Source of the DNA: Opitutales bacterium
GTDB lineage: Bacteria; Verrucomicrobiota; Verrucomicrobiia; Opitutales; Oceanipulchritudinaceae
Direction of reading: 5' to 3'
DNA length: 64,000 bases
NCBI GenBank assembly: GCA_016932335.1
Contig: JAFGCZ010000001.1
Location: 237,714 to 301,713, forward strand
Shown here one piece after another: positions 1 through 8,328 of this stretch (within the stretch, counting starts at the first letter, position 1; each line of letters begins with the position of its first letter). The notes beneath the pieces are model-generated. The model was given only the letters and a program-made list of their open reading frames with translations. It made no database searches and was not told where the DNA came from. The position numbers and the translations under genes are program-made.

Positions 1-552
1 GTTGACCAGCCAGAGTATGAGTGTCAGTAATGGAATCAGCAAGACAGTGGAAAGAACCAGGCCTTTAAGTTTGTCACTGATCCAGAGACCGGCAGTGCTC
101 TTGTTGAACCCGAAGCGAGCCTCCAGTTTAAATGTATTGTAGAGCTCCAGAGGAAGTCCTGGCAGGGAGAGTAATATTCCCAGCAGGAACAAGCCGATGG
201 ATTGCCCCCAAAGACCGGTTCCGGTGAGTTCGGAAATCTTTGCCCACAACCAAACGAGTACCCCGCTGAAAACCAGAACAGCCAGAAAAGCAGTATCAAA
301 GAGTGAGTCGACAATGCTGAAACGTTGCTTGGCAATACTGTAAGCCACTGACTTTTCGTAGGTTTCCGTATCGATGAAACCACGGAAGCCGTCGGGAATG
401 GTGTTGGCGTTGGCTTGGATGTTACGCAGGTTTAAATAGTCGAGAAGAACCTCTGCCGCCAGTTTTAGGCACAGCAGAATAGTAAATGCAATAAGCACAG
501 GATTCATGAAAATAGCGTTGATGAATGGTAAGTCTAATACGGAGAAGAACAT
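1..552 (-). CDS. Ste24-type (M48) membrane metalloprotease, N-terminal part
   Basis: The minus frame is open from the ATG at 552 to the window edge, giving the first 184 residues; the rest lies outside. It matches the N-terminal five-helix domain of CAAX prenyl protease 1/Ste24 peptidases: hydrophobic helices near residues 17-31, 88-104, 117-133 and 170-184, and the family signature FKLEARFGFNKST around residues 143-155 followed by DKLKG. The zinc site (HEXXH) should lie in the missing part. Bacterial members sit in the inner membrane and degrade membrane or misfolded proteins. Only a weak ribosome site precedes the ATG; Met16 is a possible later start. Family call is firm, exact substrate unknown. 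Confidence 0.8.
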   Translation of the reverse strand, partial: MFFSVLDLPFINAIFMNPVLIAFTILLCLKLAAEVLLDYLNLRNIQANANTIPDGFRGFIDTETYEKSVAYSIAKQRFSIVDSLFDTAFLAVLVFSGVLVWLWAKISELTGTGLWGQSIGLFLLGILLSLPGLPLELYNTFKLEARFGFNKSTAGLWISDKLKGLVLSTVLLIPLLTLILWLVN

Positions 553-598
553 AAAATCAGTTTGCCTGAAGCATACCGCACCGATACTTTGTTCTCCT

Positions 599-626
599 TT
601 GAGAAAGGGCTAGACATATTTATATT
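599..626 (+). promoter_or_regulatory. possible sigma-70 promoter for xseB-dxs
   Basis: TTGAGA at 599-604 and TATATT at 621-626 are separated by 16 bases and lie 24 bases upstream of the xseB start. The match is reasonable but not experimentally supported. Confidence 0.35.
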
Positions 627-650
627 AGGGGGCAATCTTTTTACCTATTC

Positions 651-893
651 ATGGCCGAAGAATCGACAAATCTAACCTTTGAGCAGGCGCTCGAACAATT
701 GGAATCTCTGGTGACTTCTATGGAAATCGGCGAAACTCCGCTCTCCAAATTAGTGGATCGTTATGCCGAAGGAGACGAGTTGCTTCGTTTTTGCCAGAGA
801 CGCCTGCGTGAAGCAGAGCTCAAGATTGAGCAACTGCGCAGTCGTGGAGATGATGTCTCTGTTCAGCCCCTGGACCTAGATCCTCAGTCTTAA
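651..893 (+). CDS. xseB: exodeoxyribonuclease VII small subunit
   Basis: The 80-residue product has the XseB pattern FEQALEQLESLVTSME near residues 10-25 and a second helix with GDELLRFCQRRLREAE; length is typical for the family. XseB forms coiled-coil complexes with XseA to make exonuclease VII, which degrades single-stranded DNA in the cytoplasm. xseA is not in the window. The gene ends 8 bases before dxs and is probably cotranscribed with it, a pairing seen in many bacteria (often with ispA, which here lies far away at 58.7 kb). No good ribosome site is seen before the ATG. Confidence 0.92.
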   Translation: MAEESTNLTFEQALEQLESLVTSMEIGETPLSKLVDRYAEGDELLRFCQRRLREAELKIEQLRSRGDDVSVQPLDLDPQS

Positions 894-901
894 GGCGTTT
901 C

Positions 902-2782
902 ATGAGTTTACTTGCCGGTATCAAATCGTCTGCCGACGTTAAGCATATCCCCGAGCGTGAATTACCAGCGCTGGCAGAGGAGATACGGCAGCGCATTATC
1001 GGTGTAACCAGCCAAAACGGAGGCCATGTCGGCCCTAACCTTGGGGTTGTGGAGCTGACGATTGCCCTGCATCGAGTGTTTAATACGCCCAAGGATAAGA
1101 TTACGTTTGATGTTTCTCACCAAGGCTACGTACACAAGCTTCTGACGGGCCGCAACGGAGAAGAATTTGATCGCATTCGTATGACTGGAGGCCTTTCCGG
1201 CTTTCTCAACAGAGAAGAAAGTGCGGACGATGCTTTTGGGGCCGGGCATGCCGGAACAGCACTAAGCGCTGCAGTTGGAATGGCTGTTGCCCGAGACCGC
1301 ATGGGAACAGATGAGGATGTGGTTGCTGTGGTTGGAGATGCTGCTTTTACCTGTGGTGTGACCATGGAGGCTCTGAACAACGCCTCCGAGTACACAAAGC
1401 GTCTGATTGTTGTGCTTAACGACAACGAATGGTCTATTTCTCAAAATGTTGGGGCTATTGCCCGCTATTTCAACGAACTGATTACTACAGGAGTCTACAA
1501 TAAGATTGATCGTGTTATGCGATCTTTGCTTAAGAGGACTTCACATGGCCGTCAGGTGTTGCGTTTGGCCAGCAAATGGAAGCGGGGAACCAAGGATTTT
1601 CTCGTGTCCTCAAGCCTTTTTGAGACCTACGGTTTCCGCTATCTGGGGCCGGTGGACGGGCATGATATTGATCTGTTGGTCAAGTACCTGAATTTTGCCA
1701 AAACCTGTGATCAGCCGGTCTTTCTCCATGTGCGGACGCAGAAGGGCAGGGGCTATGATCCTGCAGTGGCTGCCCCCGAAAAATTTCACGGAACGAGCCC
1801 CTTCGATGTGGAAACCGGGCGCGGGCGTAAAAAACAGTACGGAGAGCCCCTTAATTATCAGGATGTTTTTGGGCAGAGCCTTCTGAAATATGCGAAATCA
1901 GACAGTCAGGTGATCGGCATTACTGCTGCAATGCCGCCCGGGACGGGGCTTGTCTATATGCGGGAAGATTGTCCCGAACAGTTTTTTGATGTGGGCATTG
2001 CCGAAGAGCATGCGGTGCTGTTTGCTGCCGGTATGGCAACTAAGGGGTTTAAACCCGTTGTGGCCATTTACTCCACATTCCTCCAGCGGGCATACGATAT
2101 GATTATGCACGATGTCTGTCTGCAGAATCTGCCGGTTGTTTTCTGTATGGATCGTGCCGGCTTATCTGCCAACGACGGTGCCACACACCACGGTCTCTTT
2201 GATATCGCCTACCTTCGATGCCTGCCCAATACCACCATCGCTCAGCCAAAAGATGAGGATGAGCTCAGCGATTTGCTGTGGACTGCGTTAAACTCTGGAA
2301 AACCCTTCTTCATCCGTTACCCCAAAGGGGCGGCAAAGGGCATTTCGATCAAGGAAACCCCCAATCGTTTGCCTGTGGGGAAAGCCGAAGTGGTCAGGGC
2401 CGGAAGCGATATTTCTTTCTGGGCGTTGGGACCCTCTGTAGATGACGCACTGGTGGTGGCCGAAGCGCTTTCTGAGGAAGGTATTTCCGTGGAGGTGGTT
2501 AATGCCCGTTTTGCCAAGCCTTTGGATCGCGATCTTTTGCTTGGTAAGGCGCAGACACATCGCCTGATCGTTACTCTTGAAGACCATGTTCGCACAGGCG
2601 GTTTTGGCAGCGCAGTTCTGGAGTGTCTCGAAGATGCCCGCGTTTATACTCCGGTAAAACGTATTGGCTGGCCCGATGAGTACATTGGGCACGCCTCAAC
2701 TCAGGAAGAGCTTAGGGCGCAATACGGACTGGATGTCCCGGCCTTGACGAATGCGGTAAGAGAAGCTTTTAAACGCCTTTAG
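902..2782 (+). CDS. dxs: 1-deoxy-D-xylulose-5-phosphate synthase
   Basis: The 626-residue product is a full-length DXS, the thiamine-diphosphate enzyme that joins pyruvate and glyceraldehyde 3-phosphate as the first step of the MEP isoprenoid pathway. Visible signatures: NLGVVELTIALH near the N-terminus, the ThDP site GDAAFTCGVTMEALNNAS with LNDNEWSISQNVGA, the catalytic glutamate in GIAEEHAV, and RAGLSANDGATHHG. Several spots differ from the common form: SHQGY for GHQAY, GHAGTA for GHSSTS, GDAAF for GDGA. This suggests a divergent DXS branch rather than loss of function, since cofactor Asp and catalytic Glu remain. AAGG lies just upstream of the ATG. The 3' end overlaps the opposing transporter gene by 14 bases. 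Confidence 0.93.
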   Translation: MSLLAGIKSSADVKHIPERELPALAEEIRQRIIGVTSQNGGHVGPNLGVVELTIALHRVFNTPKDKITFDVSHQGYVHKLLTGRNGEEFDRIRMTGGLSGFLNREESADDAFGAGHAGTALSAAVGMAVARDRMGTDEDVVAVVGDAAFTCGVTMEALNNASEYTKRLIVVLNDNEWSISQNVGAIARYFNELITTGVYNKIDRVMRSLLKRTSHGRQVLRLASKWKRGTKDFLVSSSLFETYGFRYLGPVDGHDIDLLVKYLNFAKTCDQPVFLHVRTQKGRGYDPAVAAPEKFHGTSPFDVETGRGRKKQYGEPLNYQDVFGQSLLKYAKSDSQVIGITAAMPPGTGLVYMREDCPEQFFDVGIAEEHAVLFAAGMATKGFKPVVAIYSTFLQRAYDMIMHDVCLQNLPVVFCMDRAGLSANDGATHHGLFDIAYLRCLPNTTIAQPKDEDELSDLLWTALNSGKPFFIRYPKGAAKGISIKETPNRLPVGKAEVVRAGSDISFWALGPSVDDALVVAEALSEEGISVEVVNARFAKPLDRDLLLGKAQTHRLIVTLEDHVRTGGFGSAVLECLEDARVYTPVKRIGWPDEYIGHASTQEELRAQYGLDVPALTNAVREAFKRL

Positions 2783-3665
2783 TGGTCGCGCTTTTCAGTG
2801 CGTATGCCTGCTTTGATCTGTGGCGAATAATCCATTCGTTGAGCAGTAATGCCAGCACTATAATGCTGCCTCCGACTACCAGACGCAGCATGTTGACGGA
2901 CTGGTTCCAGAGCAACAGGTTAACAATGAGCCCGAGGGGAATGACTGCATTGTTCATAATGGCCAATGCCCCTGTATTTACTTGAGTGGCTCCGCGGTTC
3001 CAGAAGAAATAGCCGATGCCCGAGGCGCCCACTCCGAGCCATATCAGCACGCCCCACTGTAGCGATGTTTCCGGGTAGGCGTTGCCGCCAAAAATTACCC
3101 AGGCAATGCTGGATACCATCAGTGCCCCGAGAAAGAAGTAACCGAAGGTAGTGTGCTGTGGAATCTGTTTTTCCTGTTTGAGGAGCATTCTCCGGTAGAA
3201 TACCTGCCCCGAAGCAAAACAGATGTTGGCTCCCTGAACCAGGAGAAACCCGGTAACAAAGTTATGACTTAAACCGCTGTAGCGAATTACGGCGGTTCCA
3301 CAGACGGCTAACGTTGCCGTGAGCAGATAGCTGAGTGAAAAATGCCGATCTAGAAAATCGCTCAGTAACGTTACATAGACTGGTGTAAAAATCGTGAATA
3401 CGAGCACTTCCGGAACTTTCAGGTAGAGAAAAGAACGATAGTAAAACAGATACATGCAGCCCAGTTGGAGCGCTCCGATGCCGCAGAGTTTTAGGGCGGT
3501 CTTTATTTCGGTGCGGGAACGAAGCAAAAAAGGCAGGAATACGAGAAATGCCAGCAGAGTGCGGGTCCAGACCGAGAAATAGGCGTCTACCTGGCCTGCC
3601 AGGTAAACTCCAATCAGGCTGAAAGAAAATGCCCAAAGTAATGTTGTTCCCCAAAGATATTTCAT
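2769..3665 (-). CDS. EamA/DMT-family transporter
   Basis: The 298-residue protein is almost entirely hydrophobic with about ten membrane segments arranged as two EamA repeats, the second containing WLGVGASGIGYFFWNRG around residues 207-223. DMT transporters move small metabolites or drugs across the inner membrane; the substrate cannot be read from sequence. The frame extends upstream to 3749, but that start would lie inside the rlmB terminator, so the ATG at 3665 (MKYLWGTTLLWAF) is chosen. The gene has its own leader carrying an inverted repeat at 3717-3734. It is convergent with dxs, with overlapping ends. Confidence 0.85.
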   Translation of the reverse strand: MKYLWGTTLLWAFSFSLIGVYLAGQVDAYFSVWTRTLLAFLVFLPFLLRSRTEIKTALKLCGIGALQLGCMYLFYYRSFLYLKVPEVLVFTIFTPVYVTLLSDFLDRHFSLSYLLTATLAVCGTAVIRYSGLSHNFVTGFLLVQGANICFASGQVFYRRMLLKQEKQIPQHTTFGYFFLGALMVSSIAWVIFGGNAYPETSLQWGVLIWLGVGASGIGYFFWNRGATQVNTGALAIMNNAVIPLGLIVNLLLWNQSVNMLRLVVGGSIIVLALLLNEWIIRHRSKQAYALKSATTKGV

Positions 3666-3716
3666 GATTGTTAACTTAATAGCATAAATAGTATAACAAT
3701 ATGAGGAGCTTTTCTT

Positions 3717-3734
3717 TTGACAGAAGAATGTCAA
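3717..3734. promoter_or_regulatory. inverted repeat in the leader of the DMT transporter gene
   Basis: TTGACA and TGTCAA form a perfect 6-base inverted repeat with a 6-base spacer, 52 bases upstream of the transporter start and just after the rlmB terminator. It could be an operator for a local regulator; no well-placed -10 box follows the TTGACA, so it is not simply a promoter element. Confidence 0.3.
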
Positions 3735-3747
3735 TTGAAACTTGCAC

Positions 3748-3774
3748 AAAAAAAAGCCCCTTGATAAAGGGGCT
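3748..3774 (-). terminator. terminator of rlmB
   Basis: Stem AGCCCCTT (3755-3762) and AAGGGGCT (3767-3774) with loop GATA; on the minus strand it is followed by a run of seven T. It ends the rhomboid-rlmB transcript. Confidence 0.88.
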
Positions 3775-3803
3775 TCATGAAAAAAGTGTTGTGCTTGCCG
3801 CGT

Positions 3804-4547
3804 TCAGCTGACGCTTAACGCATACATTGCGATGCCGGCAGCAACCGAAGCATTGAGGGAGTTCACTTTACCGAATTGGTTTACGGCCAAAATATGGTCC
3901 GAAATATTCAGCACAAACTGTCCAACTCCTTTGTCTTCACCTCCAATAACCAGCATCACCTTTTCATTGCTGAAATCGGGAAGCGCATTCATCGGAGTAT
4001 TTCCTTTGGCGTCCAGGGAAAGGATCTTGTAACCGTCATCCTGAGCCTTGCGCACATACTGGTTGGCTGAACGTTGCTTGGTAATGCGCATGTGTTCAAC
4101 AGCTCCGGCAGAGACTTTGACCACGGAAGGATAAATTTCTGGCACTCCCTTGGCTGGAAGCAGCACGGTACTAAACCCGAAAACTTCGGCACTGCGGAGA
4201 ATGGCTCCCACGTTGTGCGGGTCTTCCACATTGTCCAGCAGGAGCAGGCGGGGGCAGTCATAAAGATCTTCCCACTTTTCGTAGGGGTAGGTGCTGGAAC
4301 GCAGCACGACTCCCTGGTGCTCATGGCTCTTGCAGAGTTGCTGCAGGCGGCCTTTATCCGTAAATTCAATAGGAATATCCCGCTCTTCCAAAAGGCGGAT
4401 GAGTTTATTCAAGCGCGTGCTGTTGCGCGTGCCGTTGGTGATGTACGCATTGTAAAATCTGCGTTTTCCGGCGATAAGTGCCTCAAATGCAGGGTTTAAA
4501 CCGTAGAGAAATTCTTTACTTGCTGGTGCCACGTTGCGATCATCCAT
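3804..4547 (-). CDS. rlmB: 23S rRNA 2'-O-methyltransferase (RlmB/TrmH type, SpoU family)
   Basis: The 247-residue product has all three SPOUT motifs: NVEDPHNVGAILRSAEVFGF (motif 1), VIGGEDKGVG (motif 2) and VNSLNASVAAGIAMYAL (motif 3) at the C-terminus, preceded by an L30e-like substrate-binding domain starting at FLYGLNPAFEAL. Such enzymes methylate ribose in 23S rRNA (G2251 in E. coli) using S-adenosylmethionine; the family also contains tRNA methylases, so the target base is inferred. AGGAAA lies ten bases before the ATG. It follows the rhomboid gene by 52 bases on the same strand and is closed by a strong terminator. Confidence 0.85.
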   Translation of the reverse strand: MDDRNVAPASKEFLYGLNPAFEALIAGKRRFYNAYITNGTRNSTRLNKLIRLLEERDIPIEFTDKGRLQQLCKSHEHQGVVLRSSTYPYEKWEDLYDCPRLLLLDNVEDPHNVGAILRSAEVFGFSTVLLPAKGVPEIYPSVVKVSAGAVEHMRITKQRSANQYVRKAQDDGYKILSLDAKGNTPMNALPDFSNEKVMLVIGGEDKGVGQFVLNISDHILAVNQFGKVNSLNASVAAGIAMYALSVS

Positions 4548-4599
4548 AGAGATTATTTCCTGACTGACAAGGGGTTTCTTCTACCTTGTAAAACTCACA

Positions 4600-5160
4600 T
4601 CAGGGAAGTTTTCCGGGTTTCATCATAAAACCCAACAAGGTGCCGGATAAGCCGCCCATCAGATGAGCCAGCTGAGAGATATTGTCGCTGGCAAAAGACT
4701 GGGCGAGCTCATTCCCCAGATACAGCACAACAACGAGGAGAAATGTCATGGGAATTTCACCCTTGCGGAAGTTGGCGAAAGATCCGAGAACAATCATCAT
4801 GAAAACGATTCCGCTGGCTCCCAGAAGCCCGTAATGCATGGTAAGCACGACGATGATTCCTGTGAACAAAGATGTAACCACAGAGGCAATAGTCAGCTTC
4901 TTCCAGCCATACTTTTCCTCGAGTGCGGGGCCTACCAGTAGGAGTACCAAAATGTTGGATACCAGATGATCGAGCCCGGCATGGCCCAGAGGGTATAGTA
5001 GCAGGCGTGGCCAAGTGGACCACTGGGTAAGGCTTGCCGATGGCGCAATACTGAAGATTTCCCTTGCGGCCCAGCCATCGGTTATTCCTGAAATGACATA
5101 GGCGAGCAGGCATAACAAAGTGAAGGTCAGAACAAAAGGCGCATTATAACTCAGCTTCAT
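4600..5160 (-). CDS. rhomboid intramembrane serine protease
   Basis: The 186-residue protein has about six membrane helices. The catalytic serine is in GASG (Ser116), the catalytic histidine in AHLMGG (His166), and the helix-2 HLVSN motif (His65, Asn69) that supports the oxyanion hole is present, so it is predicted to be active. Rhomboids cut single-pass membrane proteins inside the bilayer; the substrate is unknown. It is compact, with no added cytoplasmic domain. It is the first gene of a likely unit with rlmB and diverges from the deaminase gene. Confidence 0.85.
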   Translation of the reverse strand: MKLSYNAPFVLTFTLLCLLAYVISGITDGWAAREIFSIAPSASLTQWSTWPRLLLYPLGHAGLDHLVSNILVLLLVGPALEEKYGWKKLTIASVVTSLFTGIIVVLTMHYGLLGASGIVFMMIVLGSFANFRKGEIPMTFLLVVVLYLGNELAQSFASDNISQLAHLMGGLSGTLLGFMMKPGKLP

Positions 5161-5268
5161 ATGTGTCGTTTGTAGGCTACCTTAGGGTACACTGCAAGTC
5201 AGGAGACCCCCTGTTGTTCTTTTAAAAAGAATTGCCCAGGGCCGGATATTCTTCATTAGTAGTCAGGT

Positions 5269-5757
5269 ATGTCCGAAGATAGCGCCCCGTCGAATAGTTC
5301 CTGGCTCGAACGCATTGCCGAAACCGTGGCATCGCAGCATGAAAGGCCCTCATGGGATGAGTATTTCATGGCGGTTGCCTTGATGATTTCCACGCGTTCT
5401 GCCTGCGAGCGCTTACATGTCGGCTGTGTGCTGGTTTCTCAGGGCGCTCACAGTAACCGTATCATCGCCGCCGGTTATAACGGCTTTCTACCGGGTGTTC
5501 CGCACACCTCCATGGTTCGCGAAGGGCACGAACAAGCCACGGTACATGCTGAGCAGAATGCCATTGCCGATGCTGCACGCCGCGGTATCAGTGTGGATGG
5601 CAGCATTGCCTACATTTCCCATTATCCCTGTATTAACTGTGCCAAGATTTTGGCAGCTTCGGGAATCAGTGCGGTGCGTTACCATTTTGACTACAACAAC
5701 GACCCTCTGGTCGCTTCTCTGCTGAACCAGGCAGGCATATCAGTCCTTCAACTTTAA
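5269..5757 (+). CDS. dCMP/cytidine deaminase-family protein
   Basis: The 162-residue product carries the zinc deaminase signature HAEQNA (His93, Glu95) and PCINCAK (Cys121, Cys124), with the AGYNGF segment of dCMP deaminases (ComEB type). The expected reaction is dCMP to dUMP, feeding thymidylate synthesis; a related nucleotide substrate cannot be excluded. The N-terminus has a helix (WLERIAETVA) before the core domain. It leads a tight set with yqgE (2-base gap) and uup. Confidence 0.82.
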   Translation: MSEDSAPSNSSWLERIAETVASQHERPSWDEYFMAVALMISTRSACERLHVGCVLVSQGAHSNRIIAAGYNGFLPGVPHTSMVREGHEQATVHAEQNAIADAARRGISVDGSIAYISHYPCINCAKILAASGISAVRYHFDYNNDPLVASLLNQAGISVLQL

Positions 5758-5759
5758 TT

Positions 5760-6314
5760 ATGCGCTCTTCTTCCAGTAATAACCTTTCCGGGAAATGTCT
5801 GGTTGCGCATCCCTCGCTTGCCGATCCCAACTTTCGGCGTTCGGTCATCCATCTCTCTCTTGATAGCGCGGAGGAGGGATCGCTTGGGATTATTCTCAAT
5901 CGTCCGATGAACACAACCCTGGGGCGTATGAACCGGAGCTTTTTGCAATCGCCGATGGCCGACCTGCCTCTCTTTTTTGGGGGTCCTGTGCAACCGGAGG
6001 AGATGATTCTTGCTGCCTGGCAATGGGATGAGGATGAGGGCATAGGCCAATTCCATTTTGGTATTCCCATGGAGGTGGCCACTCTATTGATGGCGAATCC
6101 CAATGCCATTGTCCGTGGGTATATGGGGTATGCCGGTTGGTCCGTGGGGCAGCTTGCTGAAGAACTGCAGGAGAAGGCCTGGCTGGTGGCAGATCCGTGT
6201 CCGGAAATGCTCGAGGAGGACTCTCCGGTTCAAGTCTGGCGGGAGTTTATTCAAAGCATCAACCCCACGTTGAGCTTTCTGGCCAATATTCCTGAGGATC
6301 CATCGGTCAATTAA
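5760..6314 (+). CDS. yqgE: YqgE/AlgH family protein (UPF0301)
   Basis: The 184-residue product begins LSGKCLVAHPSLADPNFRRSV and contains GIILNRPM and FFGGPVQPEE, the hallmarks of the YqgE/AlgH fold, plus the C-terminal GYAGWSVGQL segment. The biochemical role of the family is not settled; in Pseudomonas AlgH is tied to alginate regulation. The start is only 2 bases after the deaminase stop, indicating translational coupling. Confidence 0.88.
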   Translation: MRSSSSNNLSGKCLVAHPSLADPNFRRSVIHLSLDSAEEGSLGIILNRPMNTTLGRMNRSFLQSPMADLPLFFGGPVQPEEMILAAWQWDEDEGIGQFHFGIPMEVATLLMANPNAIVRGYMGYAGWSVGQLAEELQEKAWLVADPCPEMLEEDSPVQVWREFIQSINPTLSFLANIPEDPSVN

Positions 6315-6357
6315 AACTCTTCCTTGCCCTGTGTTGCGGATGTGCTAGACCCGTTGC

Positions 6358-8262
6358 ATGCCTTTACTGGCCATTAGAGAATTAACCCATGCCTTTGGAA
6401 GTGCGGCTTTGTTTGAGAATGCTCAATTCTCCATCGAGCCCAAGGAACGCGTGTGCCTGATCGGCCGCAATGGTGAGGGTAAGTCTACTCTCCTGAAGAT
6501 TGTTGAGGGCCTTTTTCCGCCAGACAAAGGCCAGTTTGAACGGGCTCCCAATCTGCGTATTGCCACATTGCCTCAGGAGGTTCCTGAAAAATTGGAAGGA
6601 AGCGTCTACGAGATTGTTGCGCAGGGAGCCGGTGATGCTGCCTTTCAACTGATGCAGTACCATCAGGAAAGTCTTCGCCTGGAGGACCCGGGAGCGGATA
6701 CAGATGCTGTGTTGGTTCGTATGAGCGAGTTGCAACATGCATTGGAAGCCAATGGTGGCTGGGAATTGGAACGGAAGGTAGAGGAATTGCTCACCAAACT
6801 CAGTCTGGACTCTGAACTTGCCTTTAATTCACTTTCAGGAGGAATGAAGCGTCGGGTGCTTTTGGCTTCAGCTTTGATGAGTGAGCCGACTCTTCTCCTG
6901 TTGGATGAACCGACCAACCATCTGGATTTTGCGTCCATTTCCTGGTTGGAAGAGTTTCTTCCGACCAGGAACATTGCTTTGCTTTTTATCACGCACGACC
7001 GTGCTTTTCTACGTAACATTGCTACGCGGATTCTGGAATTGGACCGTGGTAAGCTGACCTCTTTCGATTGTAATTACGATACTTACCTGCAGCGCAAGGA
7101 CGAATTACTTTTGGCGGAAGAGCAGCAGAATGCCGTTTTTGACAAGAAGCTGGCTCAGGAGGAGCAATGGATTCGCCGGGGGATTAAAGCTCGCCGTACT
7201 CGCAACGAGGGGCGTGTGCGAGCCTTGAAGGATATGCGCCTGCAGCGCAGTCAACGGAGGGATGTTCGGGATGGGCCTGCATTTGGCCTTCAGGAAGGGA
7301 ATGTTTCAGGGCGCAAGGTGCTTACGATCAAGGGGTTGACCTATAGCTGGGCGCATATGAAGATTGCTGCCGATTTTTCGACAACTGTCTGGCGTGGCGA
7401 TAAAATTGGTGTGATCGGACCCAATGGTTCAGGTAAGACAACGCTGTTGAAGCTTCTTCTGGGGGAGCTGCCTCCGCATTCGGGTGAAGTTATTCCGGGA
7501 ACGAATCTGGAAGTTGCTTATTTTGACCAGCATCGTTCGCAGCTGAATCCGAAAATGACGCTGAAACAGGCCGTTTCCGATGATAACGAATATGTTATGA
7601 CAGCGGGAGGAAAGAAACATATTTATTCGTATCTGGAAGAGTTCCTGTTTCCCGCAGACAGGGCACAATCGCTGGTCAGCAGTCTTTCCGGTGGTGAGCG
7701 CAACCGCTTGATGTTGGCTCGCTTGTTTACCCGGCAGGCGAATGTTCTGGTATTGGACGAACCGACCAACGATTTGGATATCGAAACCCTCGAGTTGTTG
7801 GAAGACCTTTTGGTGGAGTATTCGGGAACCCTGTTGTTGGTCAGCCACGACCGCGAGTTCCTTGATCGGGTTTGCACGCATACCTTTGCCTTGGAACAGG
7901 GTGGGGTGATAAAGGAAACGGTAGGGGGCTATGCTGAGTATTTCAGGGATAAAGCGCTGGAAGCCAAGCCCTCCACTGCTGCCGCAACCAAAGCGACGCC
8001 CTCCAAAAAAACGTGGAAACCGGAGAAACCCAGAGTGATCACGAATAAGGAACAGGCTGAGCTGGATCAGGTTCCCAAGCTGATCGAACAATTGGAGCAG
8101 CAGCAGGCTGTATTAATTGAGCAGATGAGCCAACCGGATTTCTCGGTTCAGGGGGCCGGCGCCATAGAAAAAACTCAGCAACAGCTCAACGAGATCGAAG
8201 CAAAGCTGGAGGTGCTCTTCGTGCGCTGGGAAGAGCTGGAGGCACTGCCCAAAAAGAATTGA
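6358..8262 (+). CDS. uup: ABC-F ATPase, Uup type
   Basis: The 634-residue protein has two ABC ATPase domains and no membrane segment: Walker A GRNGEGKST (about 37-45) and GPNGSGKTT (about 354-362), signatures LSGGM and LSGGE, Walker B LLLLDEPTNHLD and VLVLDEPTNDLD, and the charged linker between them. The C-terminus after about residue 540 is Lys/Glu/Gln-rich coiled coil, the DNA-binding domain that marks Uup among ABC-F proteins. Uup is linked to ribosome function and to stability of repeated or branched DNA. It is the last gene of the deaminase-yqgE-uup set. Confidence 0.87.
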   Translation: MPLLAIRELTHAFGSAALFENAQFSIEPKERVCLIGRNGEGKSTLLKIVEGLFPPDKGQFERAPNLRIATLPQEVPEKLEGSVYEIVAQGAGDAAFQLMQYHQESLRLEDPGADTDAVLVRMSELQHALEANGGWELERKVEELLTKLSLDSELAFNSLSGGMKRRVLLASALMSEPTLLLLDEPTNHLDFASISWLEEFLPTRNIALLFITHDRAFLRNIATRILELDRGKLTSFDCNYDTYLQRKDELLLAEEQQNAVFDKKLAQEEQWIRRGIKARRTRNEGRVRALKDMRLQRSQRRDVRDGPAFGLQEGNVSGRKVLTIKGLTYSWAHMKIAADFSTTVWRGDKIGVIGPNGSGKTTLLKLLLGELPPHSGEVIPGTNLEVAYFDQHRSQLNPKMTLKQAVSDDNEYVMTAGGKKHIYSYLEEFLFPADRAQSLVSSLSGGERNRLMLARLFTRQANVLVLDEPTNDLDIETLELLEDLLVEYSGTLLLVSHDREFLDRVCTHTFALEQGGVIKETVGGYAEYFRDKALEAKPSTAAATKATPSKKTWKPEKPRVITNKEQAELDQVPKLIEQLEQQQAVLIEQMSQPDFSVQGAGAIEKTQQQLNEIEAKLEVLFVRWEELEALPKKN

Positions 8263-8272
8263 TTTCAGTTTC

Positions 8273-8307
8273 AAAAAAAGCTCCCGCATTTCGGGAGCTT
8301 TTTTTTG
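8273..8307. terminator. bidirectional terminator between uup and rpiB
   Basis: Stem AGCTCCCG (8279-8286) and CGGGAGCT (8292-8299) with A-run on the left and T-run on the right; it can stop uup on plus and rpiB on minus. Confidence 0.9.
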
Positions 8308-8328
8308 AAGATTTTTGACCGGTCCAGC

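Noticed and set aside
3666-3749. Upstream start for the DMT transporter
   Set aside because: The start lies within the rlmB terminator and the added residues are not membrane-like.
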